Positions 51,650 through 61,364 of a stretch of DNA of 64,000 nucleotides are shown here, in pieces. The stretch is from contig CASWVG010000002.1 in the NCBI GenBank assembly GCA_949472775.1, positions 62,001 through 126,000 of the forward strand, read 5' to 3'. This DNA comes from an uncultured Lachnospiraceae bacterium. Its GTDB lineage: Bacteria; Bacillota; Clostridia; Lachnospirales; Lachnospiraceae. Under the pieces are notes generated by a model, which saw nothing but the letters and a program-made list of their open reading frames with translations, made no database searches and was not told the origin of the DNA. A program made the translations under genes and the position numbers. Position 1 is the stretch's first letter, and every line of letters begins with the position of its first letter.

Positions 51650-52675
51650 ATGAGACCGATTAGAGTGTTGGTTGTAGACGATTCGCTGATGTTCCGCAAG
51701 CTGCTTGCGCAAGGACTGGATTCGGATCCGAACATTGAAGTGGTGGCAGATGTCGGGGATGTCTATGAGGCGCGGGACGCGATACTCAAGTTTAAGCCCG
51801 ATGTTATGACATTGGATGTGGAGATGCCGCGCATGAACGGCATAGAGTTTTTAAAGCGGCTGATGCCACAGTATCCGTTACCCGTGGTGATGATAAGCGC
51901 TTTAAACAATAAGGTTTTTGACGCGCTGGAAGCAGGTGCGGTAGATTTTGTAAATAAACCGTCTAATCTGACGAGGGAACAGTTAAATAACTTTCTGACG
52001 CAGGAGCTGGCGGCAAAGGTCAAGATTGCCTCCACCGCAAAGGTGGGCAAATTAAAAAGAGTGGACAACACGGCGATCGCGAGCCATATTACCGCGGCGG
52101 GCGGCAAGGACCGTATCGTTGCGATCGGTGCCTCCACGGGAGGGACGGAAGCGATCTTTGAGGTTGTGAAAAGATTTAAGAGAGATATTCCGGGCGTGGT
52201 CATTGTACAGCATATGCCGCCCGGGTTTACACAGATGTATGCAGACCGTCTGAACAACCAGTGTGAGGTGGCGGTGAAGGAAGCGCAGACTGGCGACCGC
52301 GTGATGCAGGGACAGGTGCTGATCGCACCGGGCGACAGACAGATGCGGCTTGTCAAAGTAAATGGCGCCTATCAGGTCGAGTGCCGGGGTACGGAGAAAG
52401 TGAGCGGGCATTGCCCCTCCGTGGACGTTTTGTTCAGCTCTGTGGCGAAGGCGGCAGGAAACAAGGCGGTGGGTGCGATTCTGACGGGCATGGGAGCCGA
52501 CGGCGCGAAGGGACTTCTGGAGATGCGCAACGCCGGCGCGCTGACTGTCGGGCAGGATGAGGCGACCTGTGTCGTTTACGGCATGCCGAAGGTTGCTTTC
52601 GATATCGGCGCGGTGCAGCAGCAGGCACCAATTACGGCAATTGCAGGGAAGATTTACAGCCTGTTAAGCAAATAG
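51650..52675 (+). CDS. cheB: Chemotaxis response regulator protein-glutamate methylesterase CheB
   Basis: CheB removes receptor methyl groups when phosphorylated by CheA. The 341-residue protein has a receiver with D56 (VMTLDVEMPRMNG) and a C-terminal methylesterase with the catalytic triad motifs IGASTGGTEAI, VQHMPPGFT and LTGMGADGA. ATG 51650 is 8 bases after AGGAG, which overlaps the cheR stop; GTG 51641 in the track is less likely. Confidence 0.96.
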   Translation: MRPIRVLVVDDSLMFRKLLAQGLDSDPNIEVVADVGDVYEARDAILKFKPDVMTLDVEMPRMNGIEFLKRLMPQYPLPVVMISALNNKVFDALEAGAVDFVNKPSNLTREQLNNFLTQELAAKVKIASTAKVGKLKRVDNTAIASHITAAGGKDRIVAIGASTGGTEAIFEVVKRFKRDIPGVVIVQHMPPGFTQMYADRLNNQCEVAVKEAQTGDRVMQGQVLIAPGDRQMRLVKVNGAYQVECRGTEKVSGHCPSVDVLFSSVAKAAGNKAVGAILTGMGADGAKGLLEMRNAGALTVGQDEATCVVYGMPKVAFDIGAVQQQAPITAIAGKIYSLLSK

Positions 52676-52706
52676 ATACTACTTTGAAGAAAGGAGCTGA
52701 GCGCAT

Positions 52707-53099
52707 ATGAAGATTTTGTTGGCAGAGGACGATTTCGCCAGCCGTAAGTTTATGGATAAGCAGCTCTCACGTTATGGAGAATGCGACGTGATGGTGGATG
52801 GCGAAGAGGCTGTGGATGCGTTTATGATGGCACTGGAGGACGGTGAGCCTTATGATCTGGCATGTCTGGATGTGATGATGCCGGTTATGGACGGCTATCA
52901 GGTGTTAAAGGCAATCCGCGATATCGAAGCGCAGAAGGGTATTCCCAAGAGTAAGCGTGTAAAAGTCATTATGACGACGGCGCTGAATGACGAACGCAAT
53001 GTAAAGATGGCGTTCGAGCTTGGATGCGAAGCCTATGCCGGGAAACCGATAGATGTAGAGAAGTTTGAAAAGGTATTAACAAAGCTTGGGCTGATTTAG
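52707..53099 (+). CDS. CheY-like single-domain response regulator
   Basis: This stand-alone receiver of 130 residues has acidic pocket EDD, phospho-acceptor D55 (ACLDVMMPVMDGY) and conserved Lys in AGKPIDV. An insertion after alpha3 (DIEAQKGIPKSKRVK) makes it slightly longer than classical motility CheY. No flagellar genes are nearby. It could signal to a motor elsewhere or act as a phosphate sink for CheA. Position between cheB and cheA marks it as the system's own receiver. Confidence 0.9.
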   Translation: MKILLAEDDFASRKFMDKQLSRYGECDVMVDGEEAVDAFMMALEDGEPYDLACLDVMMPVMDGYQVLKAIRDIEAQKGIPKSKRVKVIMTTALNDERNVKMAFELGCEAYAGKPIDVEKFEKVLTKLGLI

Positions 53100-53132
53100 G
53101 AAATCTGAAAATCCTTAAGATGAGGAGGAAAT

Positions 53133-55268
53133 ATGGCAGAAGAATTCAACACAGAAAGTATGCTTGACATGTTTTTGTACGAGAGCGGACAGCTTTTGGA
53201 AAAACTGGAAGGCATAATATTGGAAAAACAGGATGCTGATTGCTTCGATGATGCCGATATCAATGAGATTTTCCGCGTCATGCACACCATTAAAGGTTCC
53301 TCGGGCGTTTTGATGTATGAGAACATCACGAAGGTGACCCATAAACTGGAGGATGTGTTCTATTACCTGAGAGAATCCCACCCGGATGACGTGCCGCACA
53401 TGGAATTGGTGGAAAAAGTACTTGCGGTGTCGGATTTTGTGACGGGTGAGCTCGATAAGCTGAAAAACGGCGATACGCCGGATGGTGATGAAAAAGAGCT
53501 TGTGGAGGATCTGGATGAGTTCCTTGGGCGCCTGAAGGGCGAGATCAAGAAGCAGGGTATCCAGATGCCGCAGGCTAATAAGCATGTGGAGCCGACACAA
53601 TTCTACATTACGCCGGTGGCGGGTGACGACAGTCATTTTTATCGGATTTCGATTCATTACCGAAGCGATACGCAGATGAGCAATCTGAGGGCTTATTCGG
53701 CGACCTATGCTTTAAAGGAGGTTGCGGAAGATCTGCTGTACACACCGGATGACATTCTCTCCAACGAGGCGAGTGCCGATGTGATCGTGGCAGAGGGCTT
53801 TCACATGCTGCTGCAGACGAAGAGTTCCAAGGAGGATGTGATCGCACTGATCGACAGCTCCGAGGCAGAGGAAATTAATTTTGATGAGCTCTCCAAAGAG
53901 GAGTACGGCAGGGCGCTTGGTGAGTTTGGCAGAGAGGAAGCCGAGCCGGTTGTTGTAGCGCCTGTGGCTGCGAAGGATGACAGCAATAAAGAGGCGAAGA
54001 AGGAAGGACCGAAACCGGGCGACTACGTGGTTAAGACCAAGGAAGCCGGCAAGGGTAAGACACTGGCGAAGAACCAGCCCAAACAGCAGAGTATCATCAG
54101 CGTGAATGTGGAGAAGATGGATGCGCTGATGGATCTGATCGGCGAGCTGGTTATCGCGGAGGCGGTTGTACTGCAGAATCCGGATCTGAAAGTGCCGGGA
54201 CTGGAGCTTTCCAATTTCCAGAAGGCGTCCGGGCAGCTTTCCAAGATTACGACGGAACTGCAGGAAGTTATCATGTCCATGCGTATGATGCCTCTTACCA
54301 ACACGTTCCAGAAGATGCGCCGAATCGTATTCGACGTTTCCAGAAAGCTTGGTAAGGACATTGAGCTTGAAGTGGTCGGTGAGAACACGGAAGTGGATAA
54401 GAATATCATCGAACATATTACCGACCCGTTGATGCATCTTGTGAGAAACTCTGTGGATCACGGTATCGAGGAGGATCCGGCGGACAGAACCGCGGTCGGC
54501 AAATCTTCGAAAGGAAAGATCACACTGGAGGCGAAGAACGAGGGCGGTAAGGTTTATATCAGCGTTAAGGACGACGGCAAAGGTCTGAATAAAGATAAAC
54601 TATACCAGAAAGCTCTGGATAAAGGCCTGATTGAGAATAAGCCGATGAGCGAGTTTACGGACAAGGAGATTTTCCGATTTATCACGCTGCCGGGCTTCTC
54701 CACCAAGGAGGAGGTAACCGAGTATTCAGGCAGAGGCGTGGGCATGGATGTGGTGGTGAAGAACATCCAGTCCATCAGCGGAAGACTGGATATTTCCAGC
54801 GTGGAGTTTGAAGGGTCGGAGATGACTCTGGTGATTCCGCTCACGCTTGCAATTATCAATGGTATTGTGGTACAGGTAGGTAATTCCCCGTTTGTGATTG
54901 AGACGGCGTCGATCAAGGAATTTGTGAGAGTGGGAGAAGACTCTCTCATCAGTGAGCCGAGTGGCGAGGAATACATCGTGCTGAGAGGGGAGTGTTATCC
55001 CTTTATCCGCCTGAATGAAAGGTATGATCTGCCCGATTCGATCGATAAGATTGAAGAGGGAATCATCGTTGTGTTAGAACATGAGGGCAGCCAGGTATGT
55101 GTGCTGATTGACAAACTGCTGCAGGAGCAGGAGATCGTGGTGAAGCCGATTCCCCCGTATGTCCGGAAAGTCAAGGGTCTTTCGGGCTGTACGCAGCTTG
55201 GCGACGGAAGCATTGCACTGATCCTGGATATTGCCGGATTGCTGATGCATGACGGAGAAAGGAGATAG
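53133..55268 (+). CDS. cheA: Chemotaxis histidine kinase CheA
   Basis: This 711-residue kinase has P1 (Hpt) with phospho-acceptor H51 (FRVMHTIKGSSG), a P2-like receiver-docking region (about 150-250) and an acidic/Lys-rich linker. The P3 dimerisation domain (about 320-385; MDALMDLIGELVIAEA) leads into P4 ATPase (LVRNSVDHGIEE, DDGKGLN, GRGVGMDVVVKNI) and a P5 CheW-like domain (about 570-711). All domains of a full CheA are present. ATG 53133 follows GAGGAGG. It receives input from MCPs through CheW, encoded next. Confidence 0.97.
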   Translation: MAEEFNTESMLDMFLYESGQLLEKLEGIILEKQDADCFDDADINEIFRVMHTIKGSSGVLMYENITKVTHKLEDVFYYLRESHPDDVPHMELVEKVLAVSDFVTGELDKLKNGDTPDGDEKELVEDLDEFLGRLKGEIKKQGIQMPQANKHVEPTQFYITPVAGDDSHFYRISIHYRSDTQMSNLRAYSATYALKEVAEDLLYTPDDILSNEASADVIVAEGFHMLLQTKSSKEDVIALIDSSEAEEINFDELSKEEYGRALGEFGREEAEPVVVAPVAAKDDSNKEAKKEGPKPGDYVVKTKEAGKGKTLAKNQPKQQSIISVNVEKMDALMDLIGELVIAEAVVLQNPDLKVPGLELSNFQKASGQLSKITTELQEVIMSMRMMPLTNTFQKMRRIVFDVSRKLGKDIELEVVGENTEVDKNIIEHITDPLMHLVRNSVDHGIEEDPADRTAVGKSSKGKITLEAKNEGGKVYISVKDDGKGLNKDKLYQKALDKGLIENKPMSEFTDKEIFRFITLPGFSTKEEVTEYSGRGVGMDVVVKNIQSISGRLDISSVEFEGSEMTLVIPLTLAIINGIVVQVGNSPFVIETASIKEFVRVGEDSLISEPSGEEYIVLRGECYPFIRLNERYDLPDSIDKIEEGIIVVLEHEGSQVCVLIDKLLQEQEIVVKPIPPYVRKVKGLSGCTQLGDGSIALILDIAGLLMHDGERR

Positions 55269-55271
55269 TAC

Positions 55272-55811
55272 ATGGCGGAAGATTTATTGAAAAAAGTAGA
55301 AACGGATGATATGGAAGAGCTGTTGGAGGATGATTCCCAAAAAGGAATGTATATGACATTCCAGATTGGAAAAGAGTTGTTCGGCATAAGCATCAGCTAT
55401 GTGAATGAGATCATTGCGATGCAGCCGATTGCGGCAATCCCCGAGGTAGACGATTACATTAAGGGTTTGATCAATCTCCGAGGCAAGATTATTCCTGTGA
55501 TTGATGTTCGTGTCAGATTTAAAATGGAACCGTGCGAATACACGGACAGAACGTGTATTATCGTCATCGATGTAAAATCTACCATGATCGGTCTGATCGT
55601 GGAGAGATTAGCGGATGTTGATACCATTGCAGAGGACAATATCGCACCACCGCCGTCGCTGGGAAGGAAAGAACATGAGCATAACAAGTATGTTTTCGGA
55701 CTGGCCAGAACAGGAGACACGGTAACGCTTCTTCTTGATCCTGAGAAACTGATTAGGCAGGACGATATCGTGACAGCGATGGAAGAGGTTCGCAAGGAAG
55801 AACAATCATAA
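55272..55811 (+). CDS. cheW: Chemotaxis coupling protein CheW
   Basis: CheW bridges receptors and CheA in sensory arrays. The 179-residue protein has a short acidic N-terminal extension (about 1-28) and a CheW domain (ELFGISISYVNEIIAMQP, NLRGKIIPVIDVRVRF). It starts 3 bases after the cheA stop, so tight co-translation is likely. The MCP gene follows 15 bases downstream. Confidence 0.96.
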   Translation: MAEDLLKKVETDDMEELLEDDSQKGMYMTFQIGKELFGISISYVNEIIAMQPIAAIPEVDDYIKGLINLRGKIIPVIDVRVRFKMEPCEYTDRTCIIVIDVKSTMIGLIVERLADVDTIAEDNIAPPPSLGRKEHEHNKYVFGLARTGDTVTLLLDPEKLIRQDDIVTAMEEVRKEEQS

Positions 55812-55826
55812 AAAGGAGAAACTACC

Positions 55827-57608
55827 ATGAAGAAGAGATTTTCAATTGTTGACATGTCAGTCAAGAAAAAGATTACGTTATTCAGCGCTCTGATGCTGAT
55901 TATGCTGATCCTTGTTTCGGCGGTGGGATTATGGTCCTCTAATATGGTAAACACGGCGCGCAAGAGCCAGTATGATAACTATGCGATGCCCCAATACTAT
56001 GTGACGCAGGGATTTGCTAATTTCTGTAACATTAAAGTGCGTATCCGTAACATTCTGTTCTACTATAGCGAAGATATGGATACGATAGCGAAGCAGGAAG
56101 AGATGATTGACAGCTATAAAGCGGATGCTGCCAGCTATTTTGCCCTGTTTGAAGAAACCATGGACAAATTGACCCCGGAAATCCAGGATCAATATCATTT
56201 GGTACGGGATAAGATTGACAGCTGGTATGCGTCCTCTGAAGAGGATATCAATCTTGTCAAGGAAGGCAAGACAGAGGAAGCGATCAACGAGCTTGTGACG
56301 AACAGTAAGTTTGTCGCTGATGAAGTGGAAGACAATCTGCGCATCCTGATTGAAATGATGGAGAACACATCTGACGAGAAGGATCTGGATCTGAACACCC
56401 AGCTGATGGCGCTGACAATCCTGCAGGTGGTGGTAATGGTAGTCGCTATTCTCATCACTATCGCGTACTGCGCGCTTCTGATCAAGGCGATCACGGTTCC
56501 CATGGCGAAGCTGTCCGAGGCGGCTAAGAAGATGACTATGGGTGATATCGAAGTAGACTGCGAGAAAGTTTACAACGATGATCTGGGTGCACTGCTCGAT
56601 GAGTTTGCCCAGATGGCGGAAGCGATCCGGGTACAGACCGACATCACCGAAGCGATTTCCAAGGGTGATCTGACGATGGAAGCAAATCCCCGCAGCGACA
56701 GAGACGTGCTGGGCAAGGCGATTGTCAGACTGCTTTCCGAGAACAACATGACGCTGAGCAACGTGAAAGAGGCGAGCACGCAGATTACCGTCGGTTCCGA
56801 GCAGGTGGCGAATGCCAGCCAGGCTCTGGCACAGGGCTCCACCGAGCAGGCTAGTGCGATCGAACAGGTAACGGCTTCTATGGATGAGGTGACACAGCGT
56901 ACCAAGGCGAATGCGACGCAGGCAGGTGAAGCTAACGTTCTGGTACATAATATCAAGGATATGGCTACAGCCGGCAACGATCAGATGAAGTCCATGATTC
57001 AGGCAATGGATGATATCAATGCATCTTCTGAGACGATCTCCAAGATCATTAAGACGATCGACGATATCGCATTCCAGACAAACATTCTTGCGCTGAATGC
57101 GGCGGTTGAGGCGGCAAGAGCAGGCGTACACGGCAAGGGATTTGCAGTGGTGGCTGAAGAAGTAAGAAACCTGGCGGCTAAGAGTGCGGCTGCGGCCAGC
57201 GAGACGGCAGAGATGATCGACGATACGATCCATAAGGTTGGCAACGGCGCGAAGATCGCCCAGGATACCGCGAAGTCTCTCGACGAGATTGTGGGTTCCA
57301 TCGACGAGATTGTTGGACTGATCGGAAATATTACGGCTTCGTCCAATGATCAGGCGACGGCGATCTCCCAGATTGACCAGGCGATTTCCCAGGTATCTAC
57401 CGTGGTACAGACCAATGCGGCTACCAGTGAGCAGTGTGCGGCAGCCAGCGAGGAGCTTTCTAACCAGGCGGTTACCCTCAGGAACCTTATGGCGAGATAT
57501 CAGTTGGTGTCCGGCAATATGGGCGGCAGCAGCTATGTGGACAGCACGCCTACATACAGCAGTGAGCCGACGATCTCTCTGGACGGAGATTACGACGATA
57601 AGTATTAA
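55827..57608 (+). CDS. Methyl-accepting chemotaxis protein of the che cluster
   Basis: This 593-residue receptor has helices at about 17-37 and 190-215, a periplasm-equivalent four-helix-bundle-like sensor of about 150 residues, HAMP, and a signalling domain with tip [18 protein letters not shown] and [17 protein letters not shown]. The C-terminus DGDYDDKY is acidic and Tyr-rich; no CheR-tethering pentapeptide is evident. As the last gene of the operon it is the likeliest dedicated input of this CheA. A strong terminator follows. Confidence 0.95.
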   Translation: MKKRFSIVDMSVKKKITLFSALMLIMLILVSAVGLWSSNMVNTARKSQYDNYAMPQYYVTQGFANFCNIKVRIRNILFYYSEDMDTIAKQEEMIDSYKADAASYFALFEETMDKLTPEIQDQYHLVRDKIDSWYASSEEDINLVKEGKTEEAINELVTNSKFVADEVEDNLRILIEMMENTSDEKDLDLNTQLMALTILQVVVMVVAILITIAYCALLIKAITVPMAKLSEAAKKMTMGDIEVDCEKVYNDDLGALLDEFAQMAEAIRVQTDITEAISKGDLTMEANPRSDRDVLGKAIVRLLSENNMTLSNVKEASTQITVGSEQVANASQALAQGSTEQASAIEQVTASMDEVTQRTKANATQAGEANVLVHNIKDMATAGNDQMKSMIQAMDDINASSETISKIIKTIDDIAFQTNILALNAAVEAARAGVHGKGFAVVAEEVRNLAAKSAAAASETAEMIDDTIHKVGNGAKIAQDTAKSLDEIVGSIDEIVGLIGNITASSNDQATAISQIDQAISQVSTVVQTNAATSEQCAAASEELSNQAVTLRNLMARYQLVSGNMGGSSYVDSTPTYSSEPTISLDGDYDDKY

Positions 57609-57647
57609 GAAGAGGACAGACCGGAGCGGGTCTGTACAGAATAGAGG

Positions 57648-57683
57648 AAAGAGTCATTGCCCTTGGGCGGTGGCTCTTTTTTT
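57648..57683 (+). terminator. Terminator ending the chemosensory cluster
   Basis: AAGAGTCATTGCCC pairs with GGGCGGTGGCTCTT (with G-U pairs) and is followed by seven T. Confidence 0.85.
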
Positions 57684-57709
57684 GACTCTGCTTTTAAGTT
57701 TTATATATA
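57682..57709 (+). promoter_or_regulatory. Predicted promoter of the FtsX-like permease pair
   Basis: TTGACT, 16 bases, then TATATA; TATATT at 18 bases is an alternative. It starts inside the T-run of the terminator and lies about 65 bases before GTG 57776. Confidence 0.55.
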
Positions 57710-57775
57710 TTTATGTCACAAATAGGAGCCACCAGGTGTATTATTGGTAAACAGGAATCAGAAGGAGGCGATTCG

Positions 57776-58999
57776 GTGAAGCTGGCATATCGAAATCTGG
57801 TCAGACATTACAGAAAAAGTATACTTTCCGCCGCCATCGGCATTGTGACGATCACGCTTTTACTGCTCTACGCAGTCAATCTGGACAGTACGGAAAGACA
57901 GCTTGTTATGCTCCCGGAAGCGATGGAGGTGAGCGGCAGGGTCAGCAATCTGAACGGTTCACGGGAAGAAGGAATCAGCATTTCCGAGGAGCGCGTGGAT
58001 GGAATCGTCTCCTGCCCGGATGTGGAGAAAGCGGTCTTCTCGGCGCAGTTTATGACGGGATTCGGCGCGTTTACGCTGGAGGAATATAAGGGAAACCTCA
58101 ATTATTTTGCGACGGCGGTCAACGATATTGCGGGCGTTCCCGGTTTAAAAAGCGAGGAAATTTCCTATGGAGAAAAGTGGGATGAGAGCCTTTTCGCGGG
58201 CGGGGAGCCGCTGTGCATTCTGGACGCCCGGACAATGGTTCAACAGGGGGTGTCGCTCGGGGATGAGGTGACGATCACCCTCTATTACTATCAGTACGGG
58301 CAGGGAGGCATTGGGATCGGCAAGGTTACGCCTCTCGCAGAAGGCAGACCGTTCACGGTTGCGGGCGTGATGGATTATAAAGACTTTACCGGCAGTGTGA
58401 CGCCGCCTCAGATGCTGTTTCCCCTTGAGAGCGTGCGGCAGATTTTTCGGGAGGAAGGGATCGCGTTTACGGCGGATTCGGCAGCCTTCAAGGTAAAAGA
58501 CCCGTTCCGGCTGAATGAATGTAAAAGCTATATGAAGGAGCTGGGCTTTCTGCCCGTGGTCAGGGACGCTGATTTTTCTTATGCGGGAAACGCCCTCAGC
58601 ATGAAGGACGAGGAGTTTATCAACGCGGCGGAAAACCTGCGGGAGACGCTGACGTTCCTTACGGGGATGCTGCCCTTTGTGGTGGTGATTCTCCTGTTTG
58701 TGGGATATCTGTGCAGCTATCTGCTGATTCAGAGCAGAAAGGCGGAGTATGCCACCATGCGCTCGGTAGGAATGGGATGGGGACACTGCTTTGTTGTTCT
58801 GCTTTTGGAAAATTTGATGATCGAGGTGGCAGCCTGCGCGGCGGTCAGCCTGCCTGTGCTTTTGTCGGGCGCGGTGAGCGGCAGGGCGCTTCTGTTTTCG
58901 GACGCCATATTTCTTCTGGCATTTTTATGGGGAAGCGCGGCGGCATTGTGGACTTTCCATCGGCTGAACGTGATGGAGGTATTGCGCGCAGGTGAATAG
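57776..58999 (+). CDS. FtsX-like ABC permease, short
   Basis: This 407-residue membrane protein has one N-terminal helix (about 18-37), an extracytoplasmic domain of about 250 residues and three C-terminal helices (about 300-395), the MacB/FtsX layout. It begins at GTG 57776, 7 bases after AAGGAGG; the track start at 57713 lies in the leader. Such permeases need a LolD/MacB-type ATPase, but none is encoded in this or the next gene. A composite hairpin repeat follows the stop directly. Confidence 0.88.
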   Translation: MKLAYRNLVRHYRKSILSAAIGIVTITLLLLYAVNLDSTERQLVMLPEAMEVSGRVSNLNGSREEGISISEERVDGIVSCPDVEKAVFSAQFMTGFGAFTLEEYKGNLNYFATAVNDIAGVPGLKSEEISYGEKWDESLFAGGEPLCILDARTMVQQGVSLGDEVTITLYYYQYGQGGIGIGKVTPLAEGRPFTVAGVMDYKDFTGSVTPPQMLFPLESVRQIFREEGIAFTADSAAFKVKDPFRLNECKSYMKELGFLPVVRDADFSYAGNALSMKDEEFINAAENLRETLTFLTGMLPFVVVILLFVGYLCSYLLIQSRKAEYATMRSVGMGWGHCFVVLLLENLMIEVAACAAVSLPVLLSGAVSGRALLFSDAIFLLAFLWGSAAALWTFHRLNVMEVLRAGE

Positions 59000-59089
59000 T
59001 GTGAGAAGAGTTTCTAAAGACGTCCCGCCATAGGACGGGACGCCAAGAACCGTCTCACACAGGAGAATGCCAAAATACGGGCATTCTCC
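59000..59089 (+). repeat. Composite hairpin repeat, copy E
   Basis: The left arm TGTGAGAAGAGTTTCT starts at the base after the stop codon and pairs with AAGAACCGTCTCACA. An inner CGTCCCG/CGGGACG stem replaces the GCAGC stem of copy C. The second hairpin pairs GGAGAATGCC (59062-59071) with GGCATTCTCC (59080-59089), identical arms to copy C. Confidence 0.85.
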
Positions 59090-59126
59090 GCACGAATTTG
59101 AGAGATAAAGGGAGGAGACAGGTATC

Positions 59127-60947
59127 ATGATCATACGGAAGAGTCTGCTGAAACTGCGGCGCACGCCGGTCAGAACCGTACTGTTTTTTCTTTTGGTGGC
59201 ATTTGCGTCGGCGCTGCTTTCCACGGGCGGCGGGCTGTGGCAGATGTGCCAGGAGAATATGGCGCGTTTTGAGGGCATTTTCCAGACCATCGCCACGGTG
59301 GAGCAGAAGCCGCAGCGGTATGTAAGGGAAGAAATCTGGCAGGCAGATCAGGGAGAGTACAAGGTCGTCAGCCGGGCGGAGTATGGGGATATGATTCCCC
59401 TCTCTGTGCTTTCCTTCGAGGGGGCGGACTATATCAGCGGACCGGAGCGCAGGGGCTGGTATGCCGCCTATCTGCCGGAATACGAGATGATGGATGCGGG
59501 CACGGGGATCACAAGCAATCTGGTGGTGGAGGCCTCCCCCGTGGAGGATGCGGTTCCGGCGGGACCGATTAAGATGGAGGTCAAAAATATATTGTACAGT
59601 TATTATCCCTATAATGCGCCGTTGTTCTATTACTGCGACCATTTCAATGCGTCGCCGGAGATGCTGTACGCCGATAAGACCTATATTATGTGGATATACG
59701 ATTTTCTTCCTCATGGCTGGCCGGAGGTAACAGACCCGCAGGAATACCTTCCTCAAGAGGGGATTGTGAGCACCCAGACCGGCCCGGAAGGGGCTTTTCT
59801 TCCCAACGATCTTTCCGGCAGTTCGATCGCGGAGGTGACGCCCGGTTTCTATGAGACAGAGGAGGGGCAGCAGTGGAAGGCGCTTGTCCGGGAGTTGGAG
59901 ATGGGCATATGGCGCTCATCACCTGTTACTGTCACGGACAACCTTGACCTGATTCCCATCTTTTATGACGGATCTGTCAGTATCATAGAGGGAAGGGAAT
60001 TTACGCGGGAGGATTACAGCGAGGGCAGGAGGGTCTGTCTGATTTCCCGCAAGTTTGCCAAACGAAACGACCTGAAGACGGGGGACGTCCTGCATCTGCC
60101 GCTGCGCTATGGAGATTACAGGGAGCCGGGCACGGAGGCAGTCTGGAACGTCAAGCTGACGGCGGAGGGAAAGAACTTTCCTGTATTTGAGGAGGCAGAC
60201 TGGGAAATATGCGGTATTTACGATATGCTGCCGGGAGGTTTTGCAAAGAGCTCGTCCTACCGGCTGGATGACAATGAAATTATCATACCAAGGGCATCCA
60301 TCAAGAACAGTGACAGCGAAAATATTGCCGACTGGGGACCGATGAAGGGTTGGAACACCTCTTTTGAGATTCCAAACGGCACCATTTCCCGCTGGAAGGA
60401 GTTGTGGGAAAAACAGGGCATCGAGGGGTTGGAGATTACCTTCTATGACAAAGGCTACAGCGTTCTGGAAGACGGGATCAGGCGGATGAAGAAGATGGCG
60501 CTCATCCTGCTCGTGGCAGGGGTGGTCAGCGTTTTTTGCGTCCTGCTTTTCTTCTGTCATATGTTTATCACAAAGCAGAGCGTAGCGACGGCCGTGGAAC
60601 GGTCGCTTGGCATGACAAAGAGACAGTGCGCGGGATCGCTTTTGACGGGGATTGTGCTGTTAGCCCTGTGCGGCGGTATTCTCGGCAGCATTGGCGGCTA
60701 TTACTGTGCGGGGAAGGCGGCGGGACAGCTTACGCAGGTGGAACGCTTTGACCGGAATTTCAGCACCGGCATGATACAGGGACAGAACGGGGAGGAGAAA
60801 ACGGACTATATTCTGGAAGGGAACTGGCGTGTGAGTGCGGCCGCAGGCACTGCGGTAGTGGTACTGGCGGTGGGAATCGCTTCCGTTATGATTGGCGCAA
60901 GCCTGCGGCGGGAACCTCTTGTGCTGCTTAGCGGCAGGGAAGAATAA
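59127..60947 (+). CDS. FtsX-like ABC permease, long
   Basis: This 606-residue membrane protein has an N-terminal helix (about 16-38), a large extracytoplasmic domain (about 40-455) and C-terminal helices (about 460-595), including VVSVFCVLLFFCHMF. ATG 59127 follows AAAGGGAGGAG. It starts with the permease-type motif IRKSLLKLRRTPVRTVLF, like its upstream neighbour, so the two probably form a heterodimer. No ATPase gene adjoins. The large ectodomain may contact an extracellular substrate or partner (inference). Confidence 0.88.
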   Translation: MIIRKSLLKLRRTPVRTVLFFLLVAFASALLSTGGGLWQMCQENMARFEGIFQTIATVEQKPQRYVREEIWQADQGEYKVVSRAEYGDMIPLSVLSFEGADYISGPERRGWYAAYLPEYEMMDAGTGITSNLVVEASPVEDAVPAGPIKMEVKNILYSYYPYNAPLFYYCDHFNASPEMLYADKTYIMWIYDFLPHGWPEVTDPQEYLPQEGIVSTQTGPEGAFLPNDLSGSSIAEVTPGFYETEEGQQWKALVRELEMGIWRSSPVTVTDNLDLIPIFYDGSVSIIEGREFTREDYSEGRRVCLISRKFAKRNDLKTGDVLHLPLRYGDYREPGTEAVWNVKLTAEGKNFPVFEEADWEICGIYDMLPGGFAKSSSYRLDDNEIIIPRASIKNSDSENIADWGPMKGWNTSFEIPNGTISRWKELWEKQGIEGLEITFYDKGYSVLEDGIRRMKKMALILLVAGVVSVFCVLLFFCHMFITKQSVATAVERSLGMTKRQCAGSLLTGIVLLALCGGILGSIGGYYCAGKAAGQLTQVERFDRNFSTGMIQGQNGEEKTDYILEGNWRVSAAAGTAVVVLAVGIASVMIGASLRREPLVLLSGREE

Positions 60948-60976
60948 AAGGATTCCCGAAAAATTATGTATGCCTC

Positions 60977-61005
60977 TTGACATTCGGGACAAAACTATAT
61001 ATAAT
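60977..61005 (+). promoter_or_regulatory. Perfect consensus promoter of tRNA-Arg
   Basis: TTGACA, 17 bases, then TATAAT, 53 bases before the tRNA. Confidence 0.9.
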
Positions 61006-61057
61006 TTTTATGTTGCTAAAGCAATAAGTCATATGGTGTGTTGTGACGGCAGCATAT

Positions 61058-61131
61058 GTGCGCTTAGCTCAGCTGGATAGAGCGTTTGGCTACGGACCAA
61101 AAGGTCGGGGGTTCGAATCCTCTAGCGCACG
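61058..61131 (+). tRNA. tRNA-Arg (anticodon ACG)
   Basis: The acceptor stem GTGCGCT pairs with AGCGCAC. The D arm is GCTC...GAGC, the anticodon stem TTTGG/CCAAA encloses CTACGGA with anticodon ACG, and the T arm carries GGTTCGAATCC. The discriminator is G and CCA is not encoded. With A34 edited to inosine it reads CGU, CGC and CGA. Confidence 0.96.
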
Positions 61132-61142
61132 GTATAAAGAAG

Positions 61143-61180
61143 GCGGGAATGTCGATAAATACGGCGTTCCCGCTATTTTT
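61143..61180 (+). terminator. Terminator after tRNA-Arg
   Basis: GCGGGAA pairs with TTCCCGC, followed by TATTTTTATA. Confidence 0.8.
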
Positions 61181-61239
61181 ATATAATAGGAAATTGCGAT
61201 AGTGTAAAACATTCAAGGAGAATGCGAAGCATTCTCTGA

Positions 61240-61266
61240 ATCGAGCGTGCCGCGCTCGATTTTTTA
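61240..61266 (+). terminator. Second terminator before the GntR operon
   Basis: ATCGAGCG pairs with CGCTCGAT, followed by six T. Just upstream, GAGAATGC-GAA-GCATTCTC (61218-61236) is a smaller hairpin sharing the core of the composite repeats. Confidence 0.8.
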
Positions 61267-61336
61267 TGTGCAGACCCGCATAAGAAGTTTGCTGTTTCAT
61301 ATTTTTTGCTGATGACATCTTTTTTTCATTTAGCAG

Positions 61337-61364
61337 TTGACAAACTGTTCATACTGTATATAAT
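61337..61364 (+). promoter_or_regulatory. Predicted promoter of the GntR-ABC operon
   Basis: TTGACA, 16 bases, then TATAAT. The -10 box lies inside the palindrome listed next. Confidence 0.8.

Noticed and set aside
57346-57750. 134-codon + strand ORF over the MCP end
   Set aside because: It overlaps the MCP coding sequence in another frame and runs through the cluster's terminator.
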